From Neurospora intermedia (Eukaryota > Ascomycota > Sordariomycetes > Sordariales > Sordariaceae), in contig BTPP01000006.1 of the NCBI GenBank assembly GCA_037102815.1, forward strand, positions 2,976,001-3,040,000: DNA of 64,000 nucleotides. The letters are read 5' to 3'. The position numbers and the translations under genes are program-made. Numbering within the stretch: the stretch's first letter is position 1; each line of letters opens with the position of its first letter. A model generated the notes under the pieces. It was not told where the DNA came from. It searched no databases and saw only the letters and a program-made list of their open reading frames with translations. Below are positions 10,854-20,893 of the stretch, piece after piece.

Positions 10854-11486
10854 ATGAACCAACACAATATGCGCTTCCTAATGGCACAACTACAACCATC
10901 AACTACCACACCCATCCCGCCAGCTCTGCCCAGCATGGACCAAAGCGACAACGAATGTTTCTCTCACCATGCCTGTCCAACGGAGCCCCCTCCAAAACCA
11001 AGTGAAGCCGATAGAAACGTAACCATCGCCTCCAAGGACGAGACTCGCCACACGGCAGTGTCGCCTACCATCCACCCGGACGCTTCAGAAGACATTCCAA
11101 GGCCCGCATTTCCGAGTACATCTACGCCGGCTTCTTATGATACTTCCTCAGTACTACTAACCGAGGTCTGGCTTGGTTACTTGGCGGATTATCTTCCTCG
11201 ACGCAGAAGGCGACGAAGATGTCGCGTGCACTGCCGACGACACCAACATGCACGCCATTGTTTCGGCCGCGTCGACCAAGCGGCAGAAGAAGGAATGGAC
11301 TTGGATAATTTTACGGAGAAGGATGGGGATATGGTAGAGCAGCTGGACGGACTTACTGACAACGGCACTACCAACGGCAACGATGGCGCCGGTACTACCC
11401 ATACGCCGACGAGACCGCACATAGCCACGGATAAAGAATCAAACGAGGTAAAGGAGGACGCATGTAGCATCGAACATACCAGATGA
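10854..11486 (+). CDS. Hypothetical low-complexity protein, doubtful model
   Basis: An ATG at 10854 (ACAATG context, after a pyrimidine/adenine-rich leader) opens a 210-codon frame. The first 100 residues are Pro/Thr/Ser-rich and disordered. Around 11190-11270 this frame becomes an unnatural Arg/His/Cys run, while the next frame reads a more natural acidic peptide (IIFLDAEGDEDVACTADD). A perfect branch-like TACTAAC followed by an AG lies at about 11155-11164, just before this point. I therefore suspect an intron or frameshift here, and the C-terminal half of the simple frame may be wrong. No family recognised. Confidence 0.35.
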   Translation: MNQHNMRFLMAQLQPSTTTPIPPALPSMDQSDNECFSHHACPTEPPPKPSEADRNVTIASKDETRHTAVSPTIHPDASEDIPRPAFPSTSTPASYDTSSVLLTEVWLGYLADYLPRRRRRRRCRVHCRRHQHARHCFGRVDQAAEEGMDLDNFTEKDGDMVEQLDGLTDNGTTNGNDGAGTTHTPTRPHIATDKESNEVKEDACSIEHTR

Positions 11487-12700
11487 TGATGTTCTGACAC
11501 TGCACGAGTCAAGTAGCGACGAGCAGGAAGGATCGCTGGCCGCCGTTGCAAGTCAAGTGGATGAGATCCAAACTCAGGCTGTATACTAGCAGTTTGGTGC
11601 CCGTCGAGATGAGATCGAAGAAATACGACGAAAAGATGGAAGGCAGGAAGAGACCTAGAGGTAGACATGTATTTCGGTCGTGGGAAGGATGAGTAAAACC
11701 GACGGAATATGGAGAACAAAAGCGGAAGTAAAATATAATCGTGTACCTTTACGGATCCAACAAAAGACATGACTTTAGCTGTAGAATACACGGAATTGCA
11801 CAGAGACTGCGTAAAAAATGACTGAGATGGTTGCTTAACGCCGCGCTGACCAATTGTGCAGGGATCCTGTTAGTTGCGTAACGCCCTGGTACCATGCATG
11901 GGACTAGGTACCGAGGATCGTGAAAACAAAGCCCCTTACGATCCTTGCCTCTTCAGAGAAGAACAAGTAGTACAGTAGTCACCAAGAGCGCTGGACACTT
12001 TTGTAATTGATCGGTGGCAAGAAGTAGGTACCCTAGACATCGATTCTGCGGAAAAAATCTAGGAGGCTGAGTTACAAGTCAGAAACTCAAAATTTGTGTC
12101 CCATTCCAGTCGTCGCCGACCGATCCCAGATTGCTACTCGGACACTCGTACACCTGTTCTCCGTAGAATCGAAACGCACAAAAGAAGACACATGAATAAC
12201 TCGACCTGGGTCAGGCTTGATAATCAAAGCTCAAAAATCACATTAACACGCATTCATGGTCTGTCTGTGAGGAAATAAGGAGACAAGTCGGAAGGCGCAA
12301 CATGTCTCCGGTTCGATGCACGCCCGGCCCATCGAGTTCAATAAGCTCCCAACTACCGCTCCGATATTCCCAAACCTGATCGTTTCGCGTCGTCCGCTAT
12401 CTGTACCAGTTTTCTTGGGGCATATATGCATGCACAATGTCGGATGAACTTGCGTAAACTTGATGCTGCAGTCATTAGAGGTACCTAGCAATTCCTGCGG
12501 TTGAGGGTTCAACTTTTTTTTTCGGACACATTTCAAGTACAAGCCGAGGAACTCGAACGTCGGACATTCCGAACATTTCGGAGAAGCATTAAGCGCGCCA
12601 TTTCCCACCTTCCTTTTGGACTTTCCATTAGAAAAGGGCAAGCTCCCATCAAACTTCCTTCCTCCACTTTCCTTCCACCACACTTTCTTCTCCAGTCAAT
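11487..12700. other. Intergenic, nothing recognised
   Basis: No open frame with protein-like composition on either strand. The last 200 bp are pyrimidine-rich and are probably the promoter and leader of the gene starting at 12701. Confidence 0.5.
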
Positions 12701-13717
12701 ATGCAAACGACAAGCGATCACATGACAATCGACATGAACGGAAACAAGCCGAATTCCATTCCACAAATCAGAGACACCATGACGCAAGACCACTCTACCA
12801 CAACCATGGCTGATAAAGCCAGTCACACGGAACGCCCAACGCAGCCTGTTCCCAACAGTCCTGTCAAGTCCGACTTTATTCGCAGCAAATTCAACGAATC
12901 CAGCGACAAGACATCCTCATCGGAAGCCTCTACCACCGACCGCCTCCTTCCTTTCGGATGGGACCCAGCGTGTATTTCTCCTCACCCTGCGCGAGGACCG
13001 AGGCGTACTTATCATTCAAGGAGGCCCGAGTATTACAATCCTAACCGCGGGTTCCCAGAACCAAAACATGGAGTCGGCCGTGTATCTCCTCCACCCGAAG
13101 CTCCACATCAACATGAACTCGACCCTCATCACCATTGGACTACAACACAACTCGACCCTAACAAGTACGCTGGGATGACACATGTGCATTTTCAGCCAGC
13201 GCATGTTCCCTCTAGCATGCCTGAGCCTAGAGGTAGGCCTATCGACATCGCGCCTGCGAATCGTCCTTGCGTACATGTATACGGCGTATCTGATCTGCAC
13301 ATGGGTTCTGGGTTTTTCGAACACAGCGTACGTGCCTTGAAGGCGGGGAGGGACGAAGTGCCATGGGTGCATGGGTTTCCTATGCCTAGAATCATGTTCA
13401 CGCCCCCGAGTGGTGGTAAAGATGGAGGACCTTCGAAGAAAGCGGAGGGAAAAACGGAGGATTCTTCGCTGAAGGGGAAGTCTGTTCGATTTGCCGGAGA
13501 AACAGAAAACAACCTCAAGGTATTAGCAGAGAAGGAGAAAGAGAACATTGCGGAAAAGGAAAAGAAGAAGCCCGCCGTTGCTTCTTTTACTAGAGGTAAG
13601 GAGGGGGGAAAGATCTCCTTGGCCTTTATCCTCAACCCAGTCGACGACTTCTCGAGGGAAAAGAAGGGGGAGGATGAGGAGAATAAGGAAAGGGAGGATG
13701 TGAAGGAAGGAAAGTAA
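12701..13717 (+). CDS. Hypothetical disordered protein with a PP1-docking-like motif
   Basis: A single 338-codon frame starting at an ATG preceded by a C/T-rich leader. Residues 1-85 are polar and disordered. Residues 85-235 are Pro/His/Tyr-rich with conserved-looking stretches (HVHFQPAHVPSSMPEPRG, CVHVYGVSDLHMGSGFF). Residues 245-338 are Lys/Glu-rich. Within the basic part, KGKSVRFAGE fits the RVxF-type docking motif for protein phosphatase 1 (K-S-V-R-F). No known domain recognised. The length of the open frame and the good start context make a real, fast-evolving gene likely. No intron is needed. Confidence 0.65.
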   Translation: MQTTSDHMTIDMNGNKPNSIPQIRDTMTQDHSTTTMADKASHTERPTQPVPNSPVKSDFIRSKFNESSDKTSSSEASTTDRLLPFGWDPACISPHPARGPRRTYHSRRPEYYNPNRGFPEPKHGVGRVSPPPEAPHQHELDPHHHWTTTQLDPNKYAGMTHVHFQPAHVPSSMPEPRGRPIDIAPANRPCVHVYGVSDLHMGSGFFEHSVRALKAGRDEVPWVHGFPMPRIMFTPPSGGKDGGPSKKAEGKTEDSSLKGKSVRFAGETENNLKVLAEKEKENIAEKEKKKPAVASFTRGKEGGKISLAFILNPVDDFSREKKGEDEENKEREDVKEGK

Positions 13718-14589
13718 GGCCATGACATGGTGACAGACAGGGGGTCGACAATTTCATGCTGTTAGGGGGTATCCGATGATGGACCTATCTGTACTCGAAC
13801 TTTGGGTTCAACGAACGAAGCTTGTAACTTAGCATACAAACCTCAAGGAAACCACACTTTAATTTTCCAGTCGAGATACGTTCACACAACAAGCCCTCGC
13901 ATCCAAAGAACGGTTCATCTCTTCAGACATCTCCAGAGATGAGATGAACGTGACAAGTTTTCCTGTGGCATGCTCCCATAGTACCTTAGCTACTTCTAGT
14001 CTATCCAACACCGTTCGTTGTCCGTTATACTGATACATTCAATGCAGCCACTCCTTCAAAACATGCTCAACCCAATGCTTTTCCTCCGCGACTCCCTTGT
14101 GTGGCTCTTCCACCAATACCTTCCACTGTCAACAGCATGTAACTCGATGTCCAAAATTTCTCGCTTGGAACACGGTAACATGAACCTTCTCGCTTCCTGC
14201 CCCTCCTCCCTCTACCTACCACAGATACAACTTGAACCAAACCCGTGCCCAATTCTTCCTTACAAATATCTACCTCTAGAGATATCAAGCACAAGAGCAT
14301 CCCCAAAACGAGCTGAGTTGTTGCCATCTCCCCTGTAGACTTCGCCCATTCCATTTAACATCGCACTCCCATCCTTTTTCTCAAGTTCACCACTACCGCG
14401 ATTTCTCGCTAACAGCGAACTTCAACTCCTTCCGCCCTAGGTTCGTCCCAATCTAAATATCAATCTTCCTCTTTCTGTGCTAAGTCTTACGCTGCCCTTC
14501 GCCCTCGGCTGAGAACTTTCCACACAACACTTATATTGTCTTCCCTCTGCTGCGCAACAGGAACAGCTCCTCCTGCTACGACAAGGGAC
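13718..14589. other. Intergenic, nothing firm
   Basis: About 100-codon frames exist on both strands at 14018-14354, but neither has a domain or a convincing start. Several CTCTAGAG-type palindromes occur (for example near 14275). Confidence 0.4.
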
Positions 14590-14775
14590 CCGCTAAGAGG
14601 GGGGATGCGGGGATTGCGACTCGGCCAAACGACGCAGGAAGGGCATGCCATAAGCCTGCGGGGACGGATATGTCCCGTGAAAAAGTCTTTGATCCAGATG
14701 CTTGGGAGATCTGGATGACGGATGTGGTCGTAAGGTCGCCACGGCAAGCAGGCGGAGTGTATGTCTTCGCTTGGG
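14590..14775 (-). pseudogene. Decayed copy (A) of the W-I-K-D-F small-protein family
   Basis: The minus strand around 14655-14700 reads IWIKDFFTGHIRPRRLM, clearly the core motif of the three open copies at 15.3, 19.7 and 31.4 kb. The expected continuation (N-D-R-L-A-E-M) is lost. The preceding PP-x-W/C part lies in another frame, so at least one frameshift and a truncation have occurred. It lies only about 0.6 kb from copy B on the same strand, consistent with an old tandem duplication. Confidence 0.7.
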
Positions 14776-15313
14776 TTTGATGGACTGTCGGCGTCTGAAG
14801 CGGCCGGGTGATGGGCTGGTTAGGGGTGCTGGTGGTGAAACGGTTCTGTTGCAAGGGTCTGATATATACCTATATACCTCTAAAAATCACGAAGGCCAAG
14901 TGTCTCTTCTATACATTCAAGTTATCTTGAATAGGAAAGAAGAGTTTGGTTGTGTGGAGGTAAGGAAAACGATACAAGTTGAGAGAATGCTGGAAGCAAG
15001 CAAGAACAAGGACCGACTACGCTTGCGAGACGGGTATAGGGAAGTTGAAGATCGCTTCCAACAAAACCTACCACTAGGTAGTCGTACTTAAGAGTTTGAC
15101 TTGAATACCAACCATCAGAAACGAAAGGGATAGAGGTACGTATAGGTTTAAAACGCTTGTGAGACCTTACCCCTTTGAAGTTCACCTGGCCCTCACATCT
15201 ATGACTGTTTACGATGCGATCGCCGGACGCCCCATTCCCCCATTCCCACAGCGTCCCTTACCTATTACATCTCCCATACCCCTTCCTAACGCCAAGCTCA
15301 CAACCCAACTGCC

Positions 15314-15934
15314 TCACTCCGCAGGCTCCCCACGATTTCTCCTCTGGCGGTTTGCCCACCTCTCCCTTTCCACGAGAGACATCTCCGCAAGGCGGTCATT
15401 AACCAGCCTGCGTGGACGGACATGTCCCGTGGAAAAATCTTTGATCCAAACGCGCGGGCGCGAAGGGGTACTGTGGGAAGGGGTATACCAAGTTGGAGGG
15501 GCGATCGCCGTTCCGTTGGGTGCATCATGGTAGACTGCCTCCATCCAGGCTATCGCCTGGCTGCGCAGAGTCTCCTCGGTGGTTGGAGGGACGTCGGCTC
15601 GGTAACCGATGGGCTCTTGTACATCCTGGTCGACATCTTCCGCAGTAAACGGTGGGCTTGACGAACCAGGAGGGTTTGACACATGTTCGTCGTCAGCGCC
15701 GTAACTTGCGCTGTTCAGAGATATCTGTGTGTTCTCGAGCTCGTTGTCGCGATCATGGTTCCGTTGTTCCCGAGTGTTTGGGAGCTCAGGGTCGCAGACG
15801 CTAGTTTGTGAGACCAGTGTGGAGGACTCGCCGGGGAGCTGTCCAGCGATGGACGAGACGTGATCGGTGATCTTGTCTGAGCCGAGCTGTTCTTCAAGTC
15901 CGGAAGCGACGTTGGTGGTAGGTTGGTGGGACAT
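15314..15934 (-). CDS. W-I-K-D-F family protein, copy B (206 aa)
   Basis: Member of an undescribed family with three open copies in this window. Residues 1-110 are acidic and Ser/Thr/Gln-rich (disordered). The conserved C-terminal 95 residues run as A-x-x-W-M-E ... P-N-G ... PPTWY ... VWIKDFSTGHVRPRRLVNDRLAEM, followed by a basic tail (RRNRGEPAE). Start: ATG at 15934, preceded by a likely 54-nt 5'-UTR intron (16006-15953, GTATGA ... CAG) ending 18 nt before the ATG. The other two open copies have the same arrangement. The mix of basic and aromatic residues in the core might suit nucleic-acid or chromatin binding, but no known fold is recognised and no function is claimed. Confidence 0.7.
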   Translation of the reverse strand: MSHQPTTNVASGLEEQLGSDKITDHVSSIAGQLPGESSTLVSQTSVCDPELPNTREQRNHDRDNELENTQISLNSASYGADDEHVSNPPGSSSPPFTAEDVDQDVQEPIGYRADVPPTTEETLRSQAIAWMEAVYHDAPNGTAIAPPTWYTPSHSTPSRPRVWIKDFSTGHVRPRRLVNDRLAEMSLVERERWANRQRRNRGEPAE

Positions 15935-16006
15935 GATGATCGGGATGAAATGCTGACACTTGTCAGATATATAGAAGTAACAGAAGGAGAAGATGGGTTA
16001 TCATAC

Positions 16007-18547
16007 CCTTCTGGTTGAGAGGAGGGTAGTGGTTGTTGAGCCGGAAGTAGGACGTCAGAAGCAAGACAGTCTGTGATATAGTGACGGGTCGGTTGACTTC
16101 AAATGGACAACGGCGAGGTAGAAGGGTTGCCGTTGAAATTCCAAGAGCTTGGTAGGCTGACTGCTTATGAATGTGTTGTTTTAACGGGAAAACTTCAATG
16201 TTGAGTGTGGATTGCGAGGGCAGGAAAAACCGAGAGGGAGCGGGCTGGAAACTGAAGTAAATTTCTGTGGGTAGCTCTTAGGGCATGGAGTCCAAGACCA
16301 CGGAGGCAAACAAGACTCGGGCGGTCAGGCTGTAGATACAAGTGAATGGTGTTTTCGAGTGTCCCGCCGTGGGGCGGTTGCCGCGTGTGGGACATGGCGA
16401 TTCCAGCCTTGCCCGGCAACAGGATCGTTCGGCAACGAGCCTACGGCACGTCCAAAGTTACCTAACTAGGGAATGGTGCTTAAAGTCCAACGATCCCATA
16501 ATCTTTCGTCTTGTCCTGCAGACCTTCACTTGCCAGACATGAGCAGTTTTGTCCGAAGAAGAGGAAAAGCAACAGTGCAGAAAAGGGGCCGGGTACTAAG
16601 AGGAACTTCCTTAGCCTGAGGAGGAAATGGGGTATAAAAGCTACCACTTGGAAGAAGCCAGGTACTCATAGGAAGCATTTGTACTTTGCAATGCCTCGAG
16701 ATTGGAATTCAATCCCAATGACTAGAGAACGACAGTACCTTTGCCGTAGTCCAAATCTGTTGTAGATATCTCATTTGGCTAGTTCTTTAGCCAAGCGTAG
16801 ATGAGCCAGAAACGAAAGACCCGAAAATGTCTTCGAGGCCGGGGCAGAAGGAGAACTCGAGGCTTGCGAGAAGACCGGTGATGATGGCGAGGGACGGGAG
16901 GAGCTGTTGGAATCGTGGATTGATCCACCTTCCGGTGGACGCGGCATTGACGAGGGCCCAGAGCTGGGTACCTACTCAGTTCATCGACGAACTCATCGGA
17001 GGTGCCATTCAGAGCGTCGTCGTTGGTCGGTGCTGCCATTGTTGTCGTTCGCTTTTCCTAGGTACTCTTCACAATCGCGGTAGTAGGTAATTGGAGAGAA
17101 AGAAAGGAACGACGGCAGAGACCGCGGACGAACGCACTTTTGATTGTCCTCATCGAATTCGTCTGCTCCTTCCTCTTTGAGGACGACGAACAACTCTTGA
17201 CAGACTTTAACACCATCTCGGGTACGATGCAGAAGATCATCTCCGACGACATGGCCAGAACATGATTCTTGGGGAAGGAATGGAAGGGACGGTGCTTCCT
17301 CGACGCTGACAAAGTGGTGTGAACTGAAAGAACTATTAACTGGACCAGCTTGTGTGCCTGGGATCGAGTAGAGGTAGGTTTCCGGTTCACTTCGGATGCT
17401 TTTCTCGGTTGTCCATCTGGGGTTTCATCTGGTCTAAGAGACACAAGAATACAGTCGTATGAGTTGGATGAGGTGTCGATGGGATATTTGGTTGAGTGTC
17501 TTGGGGTCTGTCTAACTTCTGATGTTTAGCTGGACCTCTTGGTACTTAGGTAGTGTTGATGGATATGCTTTCATCATCGCATGGCTGACGGCACGGCGGA
17601 TATGTCCTGGCACATGGCGATAGCGTCGTTCACTCCCTTCTAAGAATCAGCCGCTCAATATCGTTCTCCAGGGGGCACTGCACCATCGCGGTTGGCGCTA
17701 GACTCTGACAAATGTATACGGGCCCATGGTGCTTTTAGAGATGTCCAGTTCCTTCATCATGTTGTCCGTGATGCGGTGGTTCAATGCACGAATCGGCGCT
17801 GGAAATGAATATTGATTCGTCTTGGGTTGAAAAGAACCAGGATGCAACGAGGCTCCTCATGGACTGCTTTGTCTGGCCTGTGCAAGACGATTTCAGAAAA
17901 TCGAACATTGCTGAAAACGCTGTCTCTGGATACTGGCAACTGCTATCAAGTCTCAGTGTTGGCCTTTCGAAATTCGGGCTGATGGAGGAAGAACAAAAGT
18001 GATCAGATAGGAGAAAACACTTACGTGCGTACTTTAGTTGCCTAGATGCATAAAATGAACAAGTTGCCCTGCTGGTTGATCTTCATTGTGGTTGTTCTTA
18101 TAGGACGGCCGACGGTGAAAAGGTGTCCTTCTCCAGTCATGACAGTGTTTTGAGTCAAACTGGTCAAACGGCTGGATGTAACTCTTTCACCGCGCGATGC
18201 TGGTCGTTTGATAAGACATGGTCGTTCTGCTCAGGTTTTGTAAGCTTTGTTCTTTTGGCTAAAGCCTCCAAGCTCGGAACAAATATCCAGTCAAAAGATC
18301 TGAGAGTCAATAACTTGATGGCTGTGAACAGATGCCCGCGAGAATCCCTGCCCCCACCTCAGCTGTAGTTATTGAGTGCGATGCGTTAAAGCGCGTCAAA
18401 GAATGCCGTAAAAGACTGCATCGCGGCAAGCTTTAGACCACCTGAACCCGCAGGGAGCATGCGTAACCGGTGACGAGCAATAGGAAGCGCCTAGACAACT
18501 TTTGGAGCTTCTGTTATTTGTGATCCTGTGTCAAATCCAAACGCCAA
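16007..18547. other. Mostly empty stretch with one gene remnant
   Basis: Apart from the remnant at 16785-17040, only short frames occur. A minus-strand frame at 17058-17444 and a plus-strand frame at 17784-18002 have moderately natural composition but no start context, domain or splice pattern I can support. Confidence 0.4.
16785..17040 (-). pseudogene. Remnant of an unknown duplicated gene, sister of the one at 28.7-29.3 kb
   Basis: The minus strand encodes QLWALVNAASTGRWI, then PRFQQLLPSLAIITG, which matches QLWALINIAATGKWI and LRFQQLLPTLAVITG at about 29.06-29.16 kb. Just upstream, both copies read a Met-started segment ending F/L-x-D-E-L-S, but in a frame shifted differently relative to the conserved block in each copy. 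Both are therefore broken. The nucleotide match covers roughly 120 bp. The family is not recognised. Confidence 0.6.
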
Positions 18548-18586
18548 GGGCGTGTTCGTTACCACAGTAAAAAGTTAGGGGGGATA

Positions 18587-18635
18587 TTGCATTACTGTGC
18601 AGATTCTATAGCTGCACTTCTACACAGTAATGCAA
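18587..18635. repeat. Perfect 13-bp inverted repeat inside the MITE
   Basis: TTGCATTACTGTG at 18587-18599 pairs with CACAGTAATGCAA at 18623-18635, with a 23-nt loop. It could mark a nested insertion or a structural part of the element. Confidence 0.85.
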
Positions 18636-18916
18636 GGTTAAAGCACGCCAAGACCTTTTACCTTACTGAGCTGTGTTCGGGACCTCTTAAGGTATATAAC
18701 CAATGCCCCCCCCCCCGTAGTCATCTTTTCAATTCTTCCCTTCTACAACAACCACAGTATATATACAGTATAAAATACTGTGTAGTCCAAGTGGTAGATT
18801 TCAATTGGGAATAGCCTCATTTACCGTCTTTAGGAAAAAAAAATTTTTTTTTTTTTCTTTTTTTTTTGCTTTGCGACGCTGACCCCCTATATTATAGGGG
18901 TGAAGCGCTATAGGTG

Positions 18917-18992
18917 GTTCTTAACTACGTTCTTTACTGCACTACGGCTCGATTTTGAGCCGTAGTGTAGTAAGGAAAACGGTTAAGAATTG
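18917..18992. repeat. Long hairpin inside the MITE
   Basis: Arms of about 33 nt centred on the loop GATTTT (18951-18956). The inner stem ACTACGGCTC/GAGCCGTAGT is perfect and the outer part has a few mismatches. A second palindrome, CCCCTATATTATAGGGG, lies just upstream at about 18884-18900. Confidence 0.8.
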
Positions 18993-19726
18993 AGAAGATT
19001 CTAGCCCTCTGATTGGTCAAATCGACGATTTGGAGAAAGTGCAGGTGGTTGCAGGTGGTTGCAGCGACCTGCATGAAAATTAAGCATTTTTTACTAAGAA
19101 ATACCGAACACTGCGCAGTTCATAAGCCAGTATGCTTACTACGACCCGAACCCTGCAAATCTGAATACCCTCTAACTTTTTACTGCGGTAACGAACACGC
19201 CCCAAGCCACTTAGACTTCCTTGCCATGATACTCGATATCTGATGGCATTTCGGTGACGCGACCGCTGGAAAGGTTCTGTCTTCACTTCTTGGTTGTTGT
19301 TGATGGTAGTGAATCTGCGAGTTTTGAGATGTTGCGCGTATGGCCAACGCTGTTCGGGTGAAGTATCAAGCTTGCCAGTCCTCTCACGACACTGACAATA
19401 AATATGAAAGTCCCATCTTATAGGACTGCTGTCCCTGCGAGAGGGCTGAGAAAGGAAACAAGAGAAACTTGGAAAGGTAGGCTTAATGGTAAGAAAACTA
19501 CAACAGGAAATAGAACGGTACTTCTTCTTGTACATTGGACGGTATCAAGACCTTGCTTCATAGCAATCACAATGCCAAACAAACCAGCTAGTAGCCTTGC
19601 GACGTAAACCAGTTGCGATAATTCTTTTAGGACGCCCTTTCGCTCTCACCATTCCATGACTCCCTTCCCCACTCTCTGATTCACCATTCCCAGGCTCATC
19701 GCTCCTTCCTGACATCTCTCCGTCTC

Positions 19727-20524
19727 CTACTCGGTGTCCTCATTGTCGTACCCTCCCATTCCATGCTCCCTTGCCCATTTCTCCCTCTGGGCGACGGTCA
19801 TCTCGGCCAGTCGGTCATTAACCAGCTGGCGCGGACGAACTCTACCCGAAAAGAAGTCCTTGATCCATATTTTGGGCCGAGGTGGGTCGAAACGGGTAGC
19901 AAGGTACCACGGTGGAGGGTAGACAACAGTGCCCTTGGGATCAGCACGAGAGTTCTCCTCCATCCAACGAATAGCCTCCTGGCGGAGGTCTGGCTCAGAG
20001 AGGGAGTTGTAATAGTCGATATTACACATAGCCATGTAATATCGCTCCTCGCTCTGGCTGGGTTTTCGGCCAGAAGGTGATCCTTTGGTCACGGAGTCCG
20101 AGTCTTCGTTCTCTGAGTCCAAGTCAACCTCTGAACCGGAGAGCAGGTCGTCGATGTCACTTGTCGACAGCTCGGGCTCGACTGGAACCAAAATTGGCGT
20201 GCGAGTGTTTCTACGAAGAGGACGATTACGATCGCCAGTGAGATGAGATTGATCGTCGGTTGCGCCTTCGAATTCGATGTTCAAGGGGTTCGACACTGTT
20301 GTTTCCCTTTCAGACTCCTCGTCTTCGTGATCTGACTCAAGGGCTTTCTCTGGCGACGTAGTGTGAAGGCTTGGAGAACGATCACTGAACTGATGTGCGG
20401 GCTCTGCGCGCTCGACTGTCCTCTGACGCTTATGGCTGCCTGGTTGCGGGGAGCCGTTGGTCTCAGAAGAAGGGGACTTTCTCTTCGACGGACCGCGGGA
20501 AGTGGTAGGAGGGTTGACTTCCAT
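19727..20524 (-). CDS. W-I-K-D-F family protein, copy C (265 aa)
   Basis: Largest open copy. Residues 1-35 carry a basic stretch (KRKSPSS, HKRQR) that could act as a nuclear localisation signal. Residues 40-165 are acidic and Ser-rich, with E/D runs. The conserved part starts near residue 175: SLSEPDLRQEAIRWMEENS, then PKGTVVYPPPWY, KIWIKDFFSGRVRPRQLV, NDRLAEMTVAQREKWARE. Start ATG at 20524. A likely 58-nt 5'-UTR intron (20607-20550, GTACGA ... TAG) ends 25 nt upstream of it, as in copies B and D. No frame break. Function unknown. The disordered acidic N-terminus with a compact basic core suggests a nuclear protein, which is inference. Confidence 0.7.
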   Translation of the reverse strand: MEVNPPTTSRGPSKRKSPSSETNGSPQPGSHKRQRTVERAEPAHQFSDRSPSLHTTSPEKALESDHEDEESERETTVSNPLNIEFEGATDDQSHLTGDRNRPLRRNTRTPILVPVEPELSTSDIDDLLSGSEVDLDSENEDSDSVTKGSPSGRKPSQSEERYYMAMCNIDYYNSLSEPDLRQEAIRWMEENSRADPKGTVVYPPPWYLATRFDPPRPKIWIKDFFSGRVRPRQLVNDRLAEMTVAQREKWAREHGMGGYDNEDTE

Positions 20525-20650
20525 TTTAATGAGGGGGGATGATCAAAGTCTATAGGTTTTGTGAGCAGCGATTCAGTGTTTCAACCTTTGGGAGATGCTT
20601 GTCGTACCGTGGAGATTCAGTACCTACGTATTTATTTATAAGGGAAAGAA

Positions 20651-20893
20651 ATGTCGCACAAAGACGACGACGACACTAGACTGGGTGACAAGAGGGATGC
20701 GACAAAGAACAAGGGCGACGTCGGCAAACTGAAAGCTAAGAAGGCGCTGATAGAGAAGGAGATGAAGAATATCGGCGATTCTGCTGTGTTCGCTGCAAAT
20801 AGTGGTGAAGATTGTTGTAGTGAGGAGAACAGAAAGAGGGGTGCAAAAGTTTTCCGGGCGCGATCAAGTAGCAGGAAAGGTTTACCTTGGTGA
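20651..20893 (+). CDS. Possible small basic protein divergent from copy C, doubtful
   Basis: An 80-codon frame from an ATG with adenine at -3 (GAAATG). The first 60 residues are Lys/Asp-rich (RDATKNKGDVGKLKAKKALI), then it degrades into low complexity. It shares the 5' region of copy C. No family recognised; it may be chance. Confidence 0.2.
   Translation: MSHKDDDDTRLGDKRDATKNKGDVGKLKAKKALIEKEMKNIGDSAVFAANSGEDCCSEENRKRGAKVFRARSSSRKGLPW

Larger units (their letters stand above)
18548..19202. mobile_element. Non-autonomous DNA transposon (MITE), PIF/Harbinger-like ends
   Basis: The left end GGGCGTGTTCGTTACC... (18548-18582) and right end (19168-19202) are inverted repeats of about 35 bp with two mismatches, one an A/G transition. 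The element is flanked by CAA on both sides (18545-18547 and 19203-19205), a 3-bp target-site duplication. If the ends are taken one base further in, the flank reads CCAAG on both sides (5 bp). The GGG terminus with a 3-bp duplication fits PIF/Harbinger MITEs; this class call is inference. There is no coding capacity. The interior holds a poly-C run, an A/T homopolymer block and several palindromes. Confidence 0.85.
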
